Assembly: GCF_003977685.1 (NCBI RefSeq)
Contig: NZ_RYZH01000056.1
Coordinates: 1-39,409, forward strand
Length of the DNA: 39,409 nucleotides
Direction of reading: 5' to 3'
From: Tautonia sociabilis
Lineage (GTDB): Bacteria > Planctomycetota > Planctomycetia > Isosphaerales > Isosphaeraceae
The notes under the pieces are model-generated. The model searched no databases and was not told the DNA's origin. It saw only the letters and a list, made by a program, of their open reading frames with translations. Within the stretch, counting starts at the first letter, position 1; every line of letters begins with the position of its first letter. The translations under genes and the position numbers were made by a program. Shown here in pieces: positions 15,258-23,741 of this stretch.

Positions 15258-16733
15258 ATGGCCACGGCGACCGAGGCCCGCCCCGCGCTTCAGCGCTCCT
15301 TGCAGACCAAGATGCTCATCGACGGCCAGTGGCGCGACAGCCTCAGCGGCAAGACCTTCGAGACGATCAACCCGGCGACCGAGGAGGTCATCGCCCGGGT
15401 CGCCGAGGGGGACGCCGCCGATATCGACCTCGCCGTCCAGGCCGCGCGCAAGGCATTCGACTCCGGCCCCTGGCGCTCGATGGATGCCCGGGACCGCGGC
15501 AAGCTCCTGGCGAAGCTCGCCGACCTGATCGAGCGCGACATCGATGCGCTCGCCGAGCTGGAAACCCTCGACAACGGCAAGCCCCTGAACGAGGCCCGCA
15601 ACGGCGACCTTCCCCTGGTGGTCGACTGCCTCCGCTACTACGCCGGCTGGGCCGACAAGATCCACGGCAAGACCATCCCCGTCCGGGGCCACTATTTCTC
15701 GTACTCCAAGCCCGAGCCGGTCGGGGTCGCGGGGCAGATCATCCCGTGGAACTTCCCGATGCTCATGGTCGCCTGGAAGTGGGGGCCCGCGTTGGCCGCC
15801 GGCTGCACCATCGTGATGAAGCCGGCCGAGCAGACCCCGCTGACCTGCCTGAAAATGGGAGAGCTGGCGATGGAGGCCGGCTTCCCCGAAGGGGTCATCA
15901 ACATTGTCCCCGGGTTCGGCCCCACCGCCGGAGCGGCGCTGGTGGAGCATCCCGGCGTCGATAAGATCGCCTTCACCGGCTCGACCGAGATCGGCAAGCT
16001 CATCATGCGCAATGCGTCGCACACGCTGAAGCGCGTCACCCTGGAGCTGGGCGGCAAGAGCCCGAACATCGTCTTCGCCGACGCCGACCTGGAGAAGGCC
16101 GTTGATGGCGCCATGCTCGGGCTCTACCTCAACCAGGGCCAGTGCTGTTGCGCCGGCAGCCGGCTGTTCGTCGAGGAATCGGTTTATGATCAGATGGTCG
16201 ACCGCATGGCCGAGCGCAGCCTGAATCGCCGCCTCGGCGACCCGTTCGACCCCAACACCGAGCAGGGGCCGCAGGTCGACCGCGAGCAGTTCGAGAAGAT
16301 CCTCGGCTACATTGAGAAGGGCAAGCAGCAGGGGGCCCGCTGCGTGACCGGAGGCGAGCGGTTCGGCGACAAGGGCTACTTCATCAAGCCCACCGTCTTC
16401 GCCGACGTGAAGGACGACATGGCCATCGCCACCGACGAGATCTTCGGCCCCGTCATGCAGGTTCTCAAGTTCAAGGACATCGACGAGGTCGTCCGCCGCG
16501 CCAATACGACCGACTACGGCCTCGCCGCCGCCGTCTGGACCCGAGACATCACCAAGGCCCACGCCATCGCCGACCGCGTCCGAGCCGGCACCGTCTGGGT
16601 CAACTGCTACGACGTCTTCGACGCCGCCGCTCCCTTCGGCGGCTTCAAGGCCAGCGGCATCGGCCGAGAGCTGGGCGAGAAGGCGCTGGACAACTACCTC
16701 GAGTACAAGACCGTCACCATCGCGCTGGACTGA
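15258..16733 (+). CDS. NAD-dependent aldehyde dehydrogenase (ALDH1/2-like)
   Basis: Oxidises aldehydes to carboxylates; cytoplasmic, normally a tetramer. The 491-residue product is full length. The ATG at 15258 has GGAAAGGA upstream; an open frame back to 15042 is spurious. Motifs: cofactor-binding IPWNFPMLM (162-170) and FTGSTEIGK (239-247), general base Glu263 in LELGGKSP, and catalytic Cys297, the middle of three cysteines in GQCCCAGSR. The Cys-Cys-Cys motif and flanking blocks resemble the ALDH1/ALDH2 class, known mostly from eukaryotic retinal/acetaldehyde dehydrogenases but also found in bacteria. The natural substrate is unknown. A hairpin follows at 16814-16838. Confidence 0.95.
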   Translation: MATATEARPALQRSLQTKMLIDGQWRDSLSGKTFETINPATEEVIARVAEGDAADIDLAVQAARKAFDSGPWRSMDARDRGKLLAKLADLIERDIDALAELETLDNGKPLNEARNGDLPLVVDCLRYYAGWADKIHGKTIPVRGHYFSYSKPEPVGVAGQIIPWNFPMLMVAWKWGPALAAGCTIVMKPAEQTPLTCLKMGELAMEAGFPEGVINIVPGFGPTAGAALVEHPGVDKIAFTGSTEIGKLIMRNASHTLKRVTLELGGKSPNIVFADADLEKAVDGAMLGLYLNQGQCCCAGSRLFVEESVYDQMVDRMAERSLNRRLGDPFDPNTEQGPQVDREQFEKILGYIEKGKQQGARCVTGGERFGDKGYFIKPTVFADVKDDMAIATDEIFGPVMQVLKFKDIDEVVRRANTTDYGLAAAVWTRDITKAHAIADRVRAGTVWVNCYDVFDAAAPFGGFKASGIGRELGEKALDNYLEYKTVTIALD

Positions 16734-17141
16734 CCCTGACCCCCCGCTCCCGGCGGCCGGCCCTCGCGTCGGGCCTGCCGAGAGCGAGCCCCGGGCCTCC
16801 CCCCGACCGCGCTCCTCTTCCCTCCTCCCGGGAAGAGGACGGCCGGGGGCAAGGCCAGCCTCCGAGCCCCGGGACCGATCATCTCCCCGGCGGCCTCCCC
16901 GGCCTTCCCGGCTCCTCCCCTCCCCGGCACGACTCCTCGCCGCCGGCGACGATCCCCGAGCGCGCGGCGGTCGACCTCTCCTCGTTCGCTTCCCCAGCTT
17001 CCCTGCTTTCGGTGATCGTAGTCAGATTCTCCCCCATACCCGTCCTCTCCACTAAAGGCAGCTTCGCCGCCTTTCCGATGGAAGCAGGGGACGGGTTGGA
17101 TGGCCTGTCTCGATTCGCAGGGACCAGGAGGGGGAGGCGTC
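16734..17141. other. 408-bp intergenic region
   Basis: It holds the hairpin at 16814-16838. The AT-richer piece around 17010-17060 may contain the promoter of the envelope operon, but I find no convincing hexamer pair. No gene seen. Confidence 0.5.
16814..16838 (+). terminator. Hairpin downstream of the aldehyde dehydrogenase
   Basis: CCTCTTCCC (16814-16822) and GGGAAGAGG (16830-16838) form a perfect 9-bp stem with a 7-base loop, about 80 bases after the stop. No T-run follows. Confidence 0.45.
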
Positions 17142-19184
17142 ATGGATCGCGACGGCCCCGAGCAGGAGCCCGTCCCGGCGCGGGGGGGAGGTCGAGGCGC
17201 GACGACCCTGGCGGCGGAGCTGCTGGGCGTGCTGCTGATGACGCTCGCCACGGCCGGGGCGTGCGCCCTGCTGATCGCCGCGCATGCCCGGGTTTCGGCT
17301 CCTCCTCCAGTGGCCATCTCGGGGCCGGCCCCCCCCGCCCCGGAGCGGGCCCCGGAGCCCGAGCCGGTACCCGAGCCCGAGCCGGAACCGGAACCGGAGC
17401 CGGAACCGGAAGTCGATCCCGTCCCGATCGTCGCTTCGGAGCCGGTCGAGCCGGAGATCGACCCGACGGTTGAGGCGCTGGCCCGGATCGACCAGGAGCG
17501 CCGGACGCTCGCCGATCGGATCGGTCGAATGAGGAGCCGGCTGGCGAGCCTTCGCGATGAGCTGGAGGAGAAGGCTGATCGGGTCGATCGCTCGCTGGCC
17601 GAGGCTCGTGAGGCCGATCGTCGCCGAGCGGCGCTGGCCGCCGAGGCCGACCAGTTGGAGGCCGAGCTGCACCGGGCCGCCCTGCGGCGAGACGTGCTCG
17701 AGCGCCAGCGGGCCGAGGCCGAGCGTCGCCGCCAAGAGGCCCTGGAGCGCCCCGGCTACGCGATCCTCCCGTACCGAGGCCCCAGCGGCACCTGGCGTCG
17801 GCCTATCCCGGTCGAGTGCCGCAACGGCTCGGCCTCGCTCGAGCCGGGCGGGATGAGCTTCTCGCTCGTCGAGCTGATGGCCTCGTCCGGCCGTTCCGGT
17901 CCCTTCGGCGCCGCGGTCAAGCGGCTGGCCGCGATCCTTCAGGCCCGCGGGGCTCCCGACGGCGTTCCCGTCGAGCCCTACGTCCTGTTCGTCGTCCGCC
18001 CCGACGGCATCCGGCCGTTCTACGAGGCCCGCTCCGCCCTCGACGCCAACGGCGTCCCCTACGGCTACGAGCTGGTCGACCAGGACTGGGAGATCGAGTA
18101 CCCCGACTGGGACGACCCCACCATCTGGGAGACGCTCGAGTCCCAGATGGCGGCCGACCCCGTCGCCTCCGCCGGCCTGGGAGGCGAGCCGGCCAGAGGC
18201 CCGATCGGCTGGGGAGGCGGCGGCCTTCCGGGGAGCGGAACGTTCCCCCCGGCCCCGCCGACTCCGGAAGAGCTGGTGGAGACGATGCGAAGCCTCGACG
18301 ATCTGTTCCCGGCCGGGCCGGCCGGGCCGGGCCTCGGGGGACGAGGGCCCGGGGACGGTGCGGTCGTCCGAGGCGGGTCGTCCGGCGGAGGGCTCGGCTC
18401 ATCGCACGAGGGAGGCCTCGTCGCGGACCCGGCCGAGGTTGGCGGCCGTCGGGCAGTCATCCCGATCGTGCCGGAGGGTCTGGAGGATGCGGCGGGCCTG
18501 GGGCCTGGCTCCGAGGGGGCTCCGGCCGGGGAAGGAGCCCCTGGCTCGACGATGGCCGGGACGGGCTCGCCGGGCCTTCCCGGCGGCGGGGGGACCGGGA
18601 TCGGCGGGCAAGACGGCGATCCGGGGGAGGCTCCCGGGGGCGGTCTGAGCCGGACCCTCGCGGAACTCGCGGCCGCCGGGGGGGGCCCCGGCGGCGGCGC
18701 TCCGGAGGCCGGCGAGCGGCCGTCCCCGGGAGCCTCCGGCCCGGGGGGAGGCTCGGTGGAGCCCCGAGGGCCGAGGTCCGGGCCGTCGCGAGCCTCCGGG
18801 CTCGGGTCGCCGGGGGACGGGACCTCCGACGGCCGGGGGCTCGGCCTGGGTCTGGCCGGGGCGGGCAGGACGATCGAGCTGGTCGTCGCCTGTGGCCCGA
18901 AGGGGGTGACGATCCACCCGGGCGGGTTCAAGCTGTCCGAGCAGGTCGTCAAGGAGCAGGACGGCCGATTGGTGACGACCCTGCGGCGGGTGCTGGCGAA
19001 CTCCCGGAGGAGCGAGCCGGCCGCTTCCCCGGTGCCGAGGGTGCGGTTCCTCGTCGAGCGGGGAGGCTACGGCCTCTACTGGACGGCCCGGTCCCAGGTG
19101 GAGCTGGCCGCCCCGCACTGGCCGATCTCGTGGCAGGCGACTGAGCCCCGCACCTTCTCCCTCTTCGGATCGGAGCGCTGGTGA
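17142..19184 (+). CDS. TM-anchored coiled-coil envelope protein with Gly-rich region
   Basis: A 680-residue product; the ATG at 17142 has GGAGG-type bases just upstream, better than the ATG at 17100. Layout: single membrane segment at about 21-47; Pro/Glu repeat at 71-90 (alternating P-E); coiled coil at about 105-195 (repeated Arg/Glu/Ala heptads); a folded domain at about 200-330 with YAILPYRGPSG, VECRNG, LFVVRPDGIRPFYEARSAL and GYELVDQDWEIEYP; a long Gly/Pro-rich disordered region at about 340-585; and a C-terminal domain with VRFLVERGGYGLYWTARSQ. The domain around RPDG matches planctomycete proteins I know only as hypothetical. The next gene overlaps its stop. The TM/PE-linker/coiled-coil layout resembles TonB/TolA-like envelope-spanning proteins; that role is inference. 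Confidence 0.82.
   Translation: MDRDGPEQEPVPARGGGRGATTLAAELLGVLLMTLATAGACALLIAAHARVSAPPPVAISGPAPPAPERAPEPEPVPEPEPEPEPEPEPEVDPVPIVASEPVEPEIDPTVEALARIDQERRTLADRIGRMRSRLASLRDELEEKADRVDRSLAEAREADRRRAALAAEADQLEAELHRAALRRDVLERQRAEAERRRQEALERPGYAILPYRGPSGTWRRPIPVECRNGSASLEPGGMSFSLVELMASSGRSGPFGAAVKRLAAILQARGAPDGVPVEPYVLFVVRPDGIRPFYEARSALDANGVPYGYELVDQDWEIEYPDWDDPTIWETLESQMAADPVASAGLGGEPARGPIGWGGGGLPGSGTFPPAPPTPEELVETMRSLDDLFPAGPAGPGLGGRGPGDGAVVRGGSSGGGLGSSHEGGLVADPAEVGGRRAVIPIVPEGLEDAAGLGPGSEGAPAGEGAPGSTMAGTGSPGLPGGGGTGIGGQDGDPGEAPGGGLSRTLAELAAAGGGPGGGAPEAGERPSPGASGPGGGSVEPRGPRSGPSRASGLGSPGDGTSDGRGLGLGLAGAGRTIELVVACGPKGVTIHPGGFKLSEQVVKEQDGRLVTTLRRVLANSRRSEPAASPVPRVRFLVERGGYGLYWTARSQVELAAPHWPISWQATEPRTFSLFGSERW
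17352..17411 (+). repeat. Pro-Glu codon repeat
   Basis: Twenty codons encoding an almost perfect Pro-Glu alternation, built on the hexamers GAGCCC, GAGCCG and GAACCG. It forms an extended, rigid linker just outside the membrane segment. A shorter relative occurs in the next gene around 19480-19500. Confidence 0.85.
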
Positions 19185-20344
19185 TGACTGCCCAAGCCTC
19201 GACCCGATCGCGGTCCCCCTCCCGATCTTCGGGGTCGCTCTCCCGGGTCCTCCTGGAAGCGACCGGCCTGGTGCTGGTCCTCGTCGGTGTCGGCGCCTGG
19301 ATGCACGTCATCCCCGAGGCCGACCCCGCTCCGGAGGCGACCGCCTCGGCCGTCGCCGAGGACCCCGAGGCTCCCGAGATCGCCGAGCCCCGGCCGGCCG
19401 AGGAGGCCCCCTCCCCGGAGCCGGGCCCCGTCGATCCAGCCCCGGAAGCCGTTGCTGTTGCCGTCGCCCCCGATCCGCAGCCCGAGCCCGAGCCCGAGCC
19501 GCCGGGCCCGGATCCCGAGGCCCTGGCCGCCGCCGAGGCGGAGCTGCAAGCGGCCCGGGAGGCCCTGGCTTCGGCCGAGGCGGAGGAGGCCCGCCTCTCG
19601 TCAGCGCTCGAGGAGACGGAGTTGCAGGTCCTCGCCGCCGACCGGGAGGTCATGGAGGCCGGCCAGCGCGCCCGGGCCGAGGCCGAGCGCGTCGCCGCCG
19701 CCCGGGCCGACGTCGCCGCCCTCCGCGCCGAGGTCGACCGGCTCTCCCGGGTCATCGCCGCCATCGAGGCCGCCCCGAGGCCGAGGGAGGCGCTCAACTC
19801 GAGCCAGAGTCCGGTTGCTCAGGTCGTCTCGGGGGAGGAGTACCACTTCGAGGTCCGCGGCGATCGCGTCGCGTACATCGACCTCGATCGCCTGCTGGAG
19901 CAGGCCCAGGACGACGCCCGGCTCCGCCTCCGCATGGCCGGGCCGTCCGCCCGGACGATCTCGGGCACGGTCGGGCCGATCGGCTCCTTCTCCCTCTCCT
20001 ACGAGGTCGGGCCCACCGGCATCGGCCTGGTTTCCGAGCTGTCGGGTCCCGCCGTCGCCGCCTCCTACGGCCTCCGAGGGTTCGAAATCGTTCCCGTTCG
20101 ATCGGGACGAGGAGAGCCGTTCGAGGTCGCCTTCTCCCCCGCCGCCGAGTTCGGCCGGGTGATCCACCGCCTGAACCCCAACCGGACCACGATCACCCTC
20201 TGGGTCTACCCCGACGGCTTCCCCCTCTATCGCCGCCTCTGGGACGCCCTGCACGAGCTTGGCTTCACCGTCGCCGCCCGCCCCCTCCCCGAAGGCTTGC
20301 CGATCCGAGGGGGGCCGAACGGCTCGAGGTCGGCGGGCCAGTGA
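19184..20344 (+). CDS. Second TM-anchored coiled-coil envelope protein
   Basis: A 386-residue product. Its ATG overlaps the previous TGA (TGATG); a GTG three bases earlier (19181) is the alternative. The two proteins are surely translationally coupled. Layout parallels the first: membrane segment at about 22-42, Pro/Glu-rich linker at about 45-105 (PEPEPEPPGPDPE), Ala/Glu coiled coil at about 108-195, then a folded domain from 210 with YHFEVRGDRVAYIDLDRLLE, a central beta part (SFSLSYEVG) and ITLWVYPDGFPLYRRLWDALHELGF. The PDG block with an aromatic residue and a following helix recalls the RPDGIRPFYEARSAL block of the upstream protein, so the two may be distant paralogues. Function unknown. 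Confidence 0.82.
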   Translation: MTAQASTRSRSPSRSSGSLSRVLLEATGLVLVLVGVGAWMHVIPEADPAPEATASAVAEDPEAPEIAEPRPAEEAPSPEPGPVDPAPEAVAVAVAPDPQPEPEPEPPGPDPEALAAAEAELQAAREALASAEAEEARLSSALEETELQVLAADREVMEAGQRARAEAERVAAARADVAALRAEVDRLSRVIAAIEAAPRPREALNSSQSPVAQVVSGEEYHFEVRGDRVAYIDLDRLLEQAQDDARLRLRMAGPSARTISGTVGPIGSFSLSYEVGPTGIGLVSELSGPAVAASYGLRGFEIVPVRSGRGEPFEVAFSPAAEFGRVIHRLNPNRTTITLWVYPDGFPLYRRLWDALHELGFTVAARPLPEGLPIRGGPNGSRSAGQ

Positions 20345-20448
20345 TTCCGGTCGGCGAGACGCCGTCGGGAGAGGCCAGAGCCGAGGCCGCGTTCCGCGGT
20401 TCCGGACGGCCGGTCATCGCTCCCCTCCGCGAGCCCCATCCTCCCCGA

Positions 20449-21285
20449 TCACCTTCTCAGCAGATACCGCCCCCCCGACGTGGTCGCGATGGCCCGGAGC
20501 TGCTCCGCGCCGCCCCCGCCGGCCAGGTCGATGCAGTGGATCGGCACCCGACCCCCGTTGAATTTCGAGATCCCGTCGACCGTGCCGGGGGGGAACTCGC
20601 CGTCGGAGAGCAGGAAGACGGCGTCGGGGCGGAGTCCGACGGCGAGATTCAGGGCTCCTCTCGGGTCGGTGCCCCCCTCGGCGTCGATCGAGCCGAGCCA
20701 GGAGAAGGTGGCCTGCTTGTCGCGCTGCTCCGCCGATCGGGGGACGCCGCCGGCCATGGGGATGGGGCGGTCGTTGTAGAAGATCACCAGGTGGCGCTGG
20801 GGGAAGCGCATGGCACCGATGCTCCGCCGCAGCTCCTGCTTGGCCCGGATCAGCCTCAGGTCGTCGGCCATGCTGCCGGAGCAGTCGACGACGAAGACGA
20901 AGAACGTCCCCCGGGCCCGGAGGCCGTAGAACGAGGTCTGCTGCCAGGGGGGGACGGTTCGCCAGTCGATCGCCTCCTCGTAGGGATCCTCCGACGGGTC
21001 GCGGAGCAGGGCCGCCGCCTCCTCGGCCGATCGGACAACCGGGCCGACCCTTCTCGGTCGATCCGACGGAGCCTCGGTTTCGCCGGCGTCCTGCGATTGG
21101 CCTGCCGGTTCCGGGGCGGGGGCCTCGACGGCGGGATCGGGGGCCGGCGGTTCGGGAGCGGGACGGGGCTTCGGGTCGTCGGCGAGCGCCGAGGCTGCCG
21201 GCAGCATCAGCAGCAGCGGCAGGACCAGCGGGACCGGGAGGATCGCGCTCGAAGGCGGGGACAACCAGGGTCGGGGCGTCGGCAT
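20449..21285 (-). CDS. Exported von Willebrand factor A domain protein
   Basis: A 278-residue product from the ATG at 21285, which has GGAGG upstream. It has an N-terminal hydrophobic signal or anchor (residues about 15-35), then a Pro/Glu/Ala-rich linker (38-62), then a conserved segment with YEEAIDWRTVPPWQQTSFYGL, then a complete vWA domain. The MIDAS metal site is intact: Asp134-x-Ser136-x-Ser138 (VDCSGSM), Thr206 (GGTDP) and Asp228 (LLSDGE). vWA domains bind protein partners through the metal. The gene is convergent with the two coiled-coil genes (104 bp between stops), and its hydrophobic segment plus P/E linker mirror theirs. Joint function is inference; location is extracytoplasmic. 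Confidence 0.88.
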   Translation of the reverse strand: MPTPRPWLSPPSSAILPVPLVLPLLLMLPAASALADDPKPRPAPEPPAPDPAVEAPAPEPAGQSQDAGETEAPSDRPRRVGPVVRSAEEAAALLRDPSEDPYEEAIDWRTVPPWQQTSFYGLRARGTFFVFVVDCSGSMADDLRLIRAKQELRRSIGAMRFPQRHLVIFYNDRPIPMAGGVPRSAEQRDKQATFSWLGSIDAEGGTDPRGALNLAVGLRPDAVFLLSDGEFPPGTVDGISKFNGGRVPIHCIDLAGGGGAEQLRAIATTSGGRYLLRR

Positions 21286-21518
21286 CGGTCCCTCCGGGGG
21301 TCGTCGGGGGCGGTTCGGGAGCGGGTCCGGCCGGGGCTCGATTCTTCCAGCGTATCTCCGGGTCCTGCGGGGGGCCAGTCGGTGAGCGTTGTCTCGGCCC
21401 GAGGGCGGGGCGAATCGGGGGTCGTCGGGGGCGTTGGGCGCATGGTGGTGTCGGCTCGAGGGTGGTCGAGGGCGAGGGGAAGCGCCGGACGGATTGACCG
21501 CCGGGGCCGGCGATCCGC

Positions 21519-22577
21519 ATGATGGAACTCTCCGGCCGGGATCGAGGTCGACCCGGAGCCGTTTCGGAGCCGTCCTGTCCGGCCGGGCCTCCCCCCCCTC
21601 CCGCACTCGTCCCGACCGCCTCGGGCGATCCCGCCTTCCCGGAGTCCGCTGCCTTGATCGAGGCCCTGACCGCTGCCGACTGGATGACCCTCGGGGGCAC
21701 GATCCTGACCCTGGTCGCCCTCGAAGGGCTGCTCAGCGCCGACAACGCCCTGGTGCTGGCGGTCATGGTGCGCCACCTGCCCCGGCAGCAGCAGAAGAAG
21801 GCCCTGCGCTACGGGATCATCGGCGCCTTCCTCTTCCGGTTCATTGCCGTGCTGCTGGCGGCGACGATCCTCGACTACTGGCAGCTCGAGGTGATCGGCG
21901 GCCTCTACCTCCTGCAGTTGGGGATCCGCCACCTGATCCGGGGGGAGGAGCCCCCTCACGAGGACTCCCTGGAGCCGTCGTCGGACCTTCCGGCCGAGGG
22001 GCTCGCCCTGCCGACGGCGGCCGGTGCCGAGCCCGACTCCCCCTCCGCCACCGCCGTTTCTCCCGCCGCCACCATCACCAGGAAGGGTCGGCGAGGGGGC
22101 TTCTGGGCGACGGTGGCGGGCGTGGAGATGGCCGACATCGCCTTCTCGATCGACTCGATCCTCGCGGCGGTCGCCCTGGCCGACGGGATGCCGGATCGGC
22201 TCCGCGAGGTGCATGTCGTCTTCTTCCCGCTGGAGACGTGGGTCATCTACATCGGCGGGGTGCTGGGCATCATCACGATGAGGTTCGTGGCCGGGTACTT
22301 CCTGCTCCTGCTGGAGCGCTTCAAGGGGCTGGCCCTGGGGGCGTACGCCCTGGTCGGCTGGATCGGCCTGAAGCTGATCGGCTCGGGCTTCCACCACGCC
22401 CTCTACCGGGGAGATCATCGCCTGACGTCCGGCTGGAAGGGGGAGATTCCCGACTGGATCGCCCGGAACCTGGAGATGCCCTCCTGGTTCTTCTGGGGCG
22501 TGATGCTCCTCATCCTGGTGATGAGCATGATGCTCAGCCCCCGGAGGCACCCGGAGGCGGTGCGAGCGGCCGACTGA
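21519..22577 (+). CDS. TerC-family integral membrane protein
   Basis: A 352-residue multi-pass membrane protein. Motifs: LEGLLSADNALVLAVMVRHL with the acidic residues in the membrane, RYGIIGAFLFRF, and the second-half counterpart EMADIAFSIDSILAAVAL. TerC relatives are linked to tellurite resistance and, in better-studied cases, manganese export and metal loading of exported enzymes. A cytoplasmic Pro/Ser-rich loop of about 55 residues separates the halves. The start is uncertain: the ATGs at 21519 and 21522 lack a ribosome site, and the first 45 residues are low complexity, so an internal start (for example a TTG near 21655) is possible. A strong hairpin follows. Confidence 0.88.
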   Translation: MMELSGRDRGRPGAVSEPSCPAGPPPPPALVPTASGDPAFPESAALIEALTAADWMTLGGTILTLVALEGLLSADNALVLAVMVRHLPRQQQKKALRYGIIGAFLFRFIAVLLAATILDYWQLEVIGGLYLLQLGIRHLIRGEEPPHEDSLEPSSDLPAEGLALPTAAGAEPDSPSATAVSPAATITRKGRRGGFWATVAGVEMADIAFSIDSILAAVALADGMPDRLREVHVVFFPLETWVIYIGGVLGIITMRFVAGYFLLLLERFKGLALGAYALVGWIGLKLIGSGFHHALYRGDHRLTSGWKGEIPDWIARNLEMPSWFFWGVMLLILVMSMMLSPRRHPEAVRAAD

Positions 22578-22588
22578 GCGGCCTCCGA

Positions 22589-22625
22589 CGGCGGACGCTC
22601 CCGATCGCTCCGGGAGCGTCCGCCG
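22589..22625. terminator. Bidirectional terminator hairpin
   Basis: Arms 22589-22602 and 22612-22625 are a perfect 14-bp inverted repeat with a 9-base loop. It sits exactly between the convergent stops of the TerC gene (22577) and the isomerase gene (22633). No T-run; the position and strength support shared termination. Confidence 0.7.
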
Positions 22626-22632
22626 GGAGGGC

Positions 22633-23457
22633 TCAGGCGTAGGTGACGCCTTCCCGGGAGAGGCAGGTCTGCAACGCGACGGCGGCGTCTCCGAACCGCT
22701 CCGGGCCGGTGAAGCCGGTGCTGGCCTCGGCCACCAGCAGGTGGGGCTCCAGGACGCAGTACCCCTCGAACCCCCGGGAGACGGCGTCGGCGATCAGCCG
22801 GGGAATCTCCCCCTCGCCTTCGCCGGCCGGGACGTTCTTCTTGAGCTTCGTGTCGTAGTCCTTCACGTGGAAGTGGGCCACGCGGTCGCGGAGCATCGTC
22901 CAGGCCTTGTCGATCGGCTGGCCGACCTCCAGGTAGTTGGCCGGGTCGAAGGCATGGGCGAGCGCGGGGGAATGGACCGCGTCGAGGATCTCCTTCACCC
23001 GGTCGGCCGTGTCGCCGTAGATCCCCTTCTCGTTCTCCAGCATCAGGGTGACCCCGCGCTGCTGGGCGATCTCGGCCTTGGCGGCCATGCGGCGGAGAAC
23101 CTCGTCGCGGTGGTCGGCCGGAGAGGAGCCCTGGGGGATGTAGTAGGAGAAGACTCGGATGCGGGGGCACTCGTAGAAGTCGCAGAGCTTCAAGGCGATC
23201 TCGTACCGCTCCAGGTGGGGCTCGAACGGCTCGTCGGCCTTGATCTTGCCGATCGGTGAGCCGATGGCGCTGAGGCCCATACCGCGCTCCTTCAGCAGCG
23301 ATCGGAACTGCTCGTGCTGCTCGTCGGTCAGGTCGAGCACGTTGATCCCGAAGATGGACCGGAACTCGACGAAGCGAATGCTGTGCATCAACAGCGTGTC
23401 GAGCTGCTCGGTCGGATCCGGGGAGATCTCGTCGGCGAAGGCGCTCAGGTAGATCAT
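22633..23457 (-). CDS. Sugar phosphate isomerase/epimerase (TIM barrel)
   Basis: A 274-residue xylose-isomerase-like/AP-endonuclease-2 family TIM barrel; cytoplasmic. Metal ligands fit the family: Glu141 (LMLENEKG), Asp171 (AFDPANY), His197 (HFHVKDY) and Glu237 (VLEPHL). The start MIYLSAFADEIS is the usual first strand, with the conserved VEFRS near residue 30. Members epimerise or isomerise sugars or act in inositol-type catabolism; the exact substrate cannot be read. It is divergent from a Gfo/Idh/MocA gene (23742), a pairing common in planctomycete sugar degradation. A candidate promoter is at 23544-23572 and a strong hairpin follows the stop. Confidence 0.92.
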   Translation of the reverse strand: MIYLSAFADEISPDPTEQLDTLLMHSIRFVEFRSIFGINVLDLTDEQHEQFRSLLKERGMGLSAIGSPIGKIKADEPFEPHLERYEIALKLCDFYECPRIRVFSYYIPQGSSPADHRDEVLRRMAAKAEIAQQRGVTLMLENEKGIYGDTADRVKEILDAVHSPALAHAFDPANYLEVGQPIDKAWTMLRDRVAHFHVKDYDTKLKKNVPAGEGEGEIPRLIADAVSRGFEGYCVLEPHLLVAEASTGFTGPERFGDAAVALQTCLSREGVTYA

Positions 23458-23543
23458 CGCTGGGGAGTCCCGTGGCGGGGGGCCCGGTTCGCGGGGTGAG
23501 GGCAGGTCGGTTGCGTCCGGAGGGCCGAGGGGGCCAGGCCTTC

Positions 23544-23572
23544 ATCCTACCAGCCGACGGCCGGCGTGCGAA
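23544..23572 (-). promoter_or_regulatory. Candidate promoter of the isomerase gene
   Basis: On the minus strand TTCGCA (23567-23572) and TAGGAT (23544-23549) are 17 bases apart, each 4 of 6 to consensus. The leader would be about 80 bases. Confidence 0.4.
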
Positions 23573-23741
23573 CGGCCCCGGGGGCCTCTGGGCTCGGTTC
23601 GGGCCGCCTGGGGGGGAGAAGGGGATCCTCAGCCTCGGGTCCAGGGGGCGTCGGAGCGCGGGGTTGCCCTTCCCCGCCGGTCGTGATGCGATGGGGGCAG
23701 GACCGAGCCGGGCCGGTGTCGGGGGGACGGGGAGGATCACC

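Noticed and set aside
14837..15265. 142-residue minus-strand frame with an Ile/Tyr/Phe-rich membrane-like stretch
   Set aside because: The hydrophobic stretch is just the translation of the AT island; no ribosome site, and it overlaps the start of the aldehyde dehydrogenase.
17142..21285. Zorya- or MotAB-like defence system
   Set aside because: No MotA/ExbB-like multi-pass protein, no OmpA-like peptidoglycan-binding motif and no helicase or nuclease next to the coiled-coil genes.
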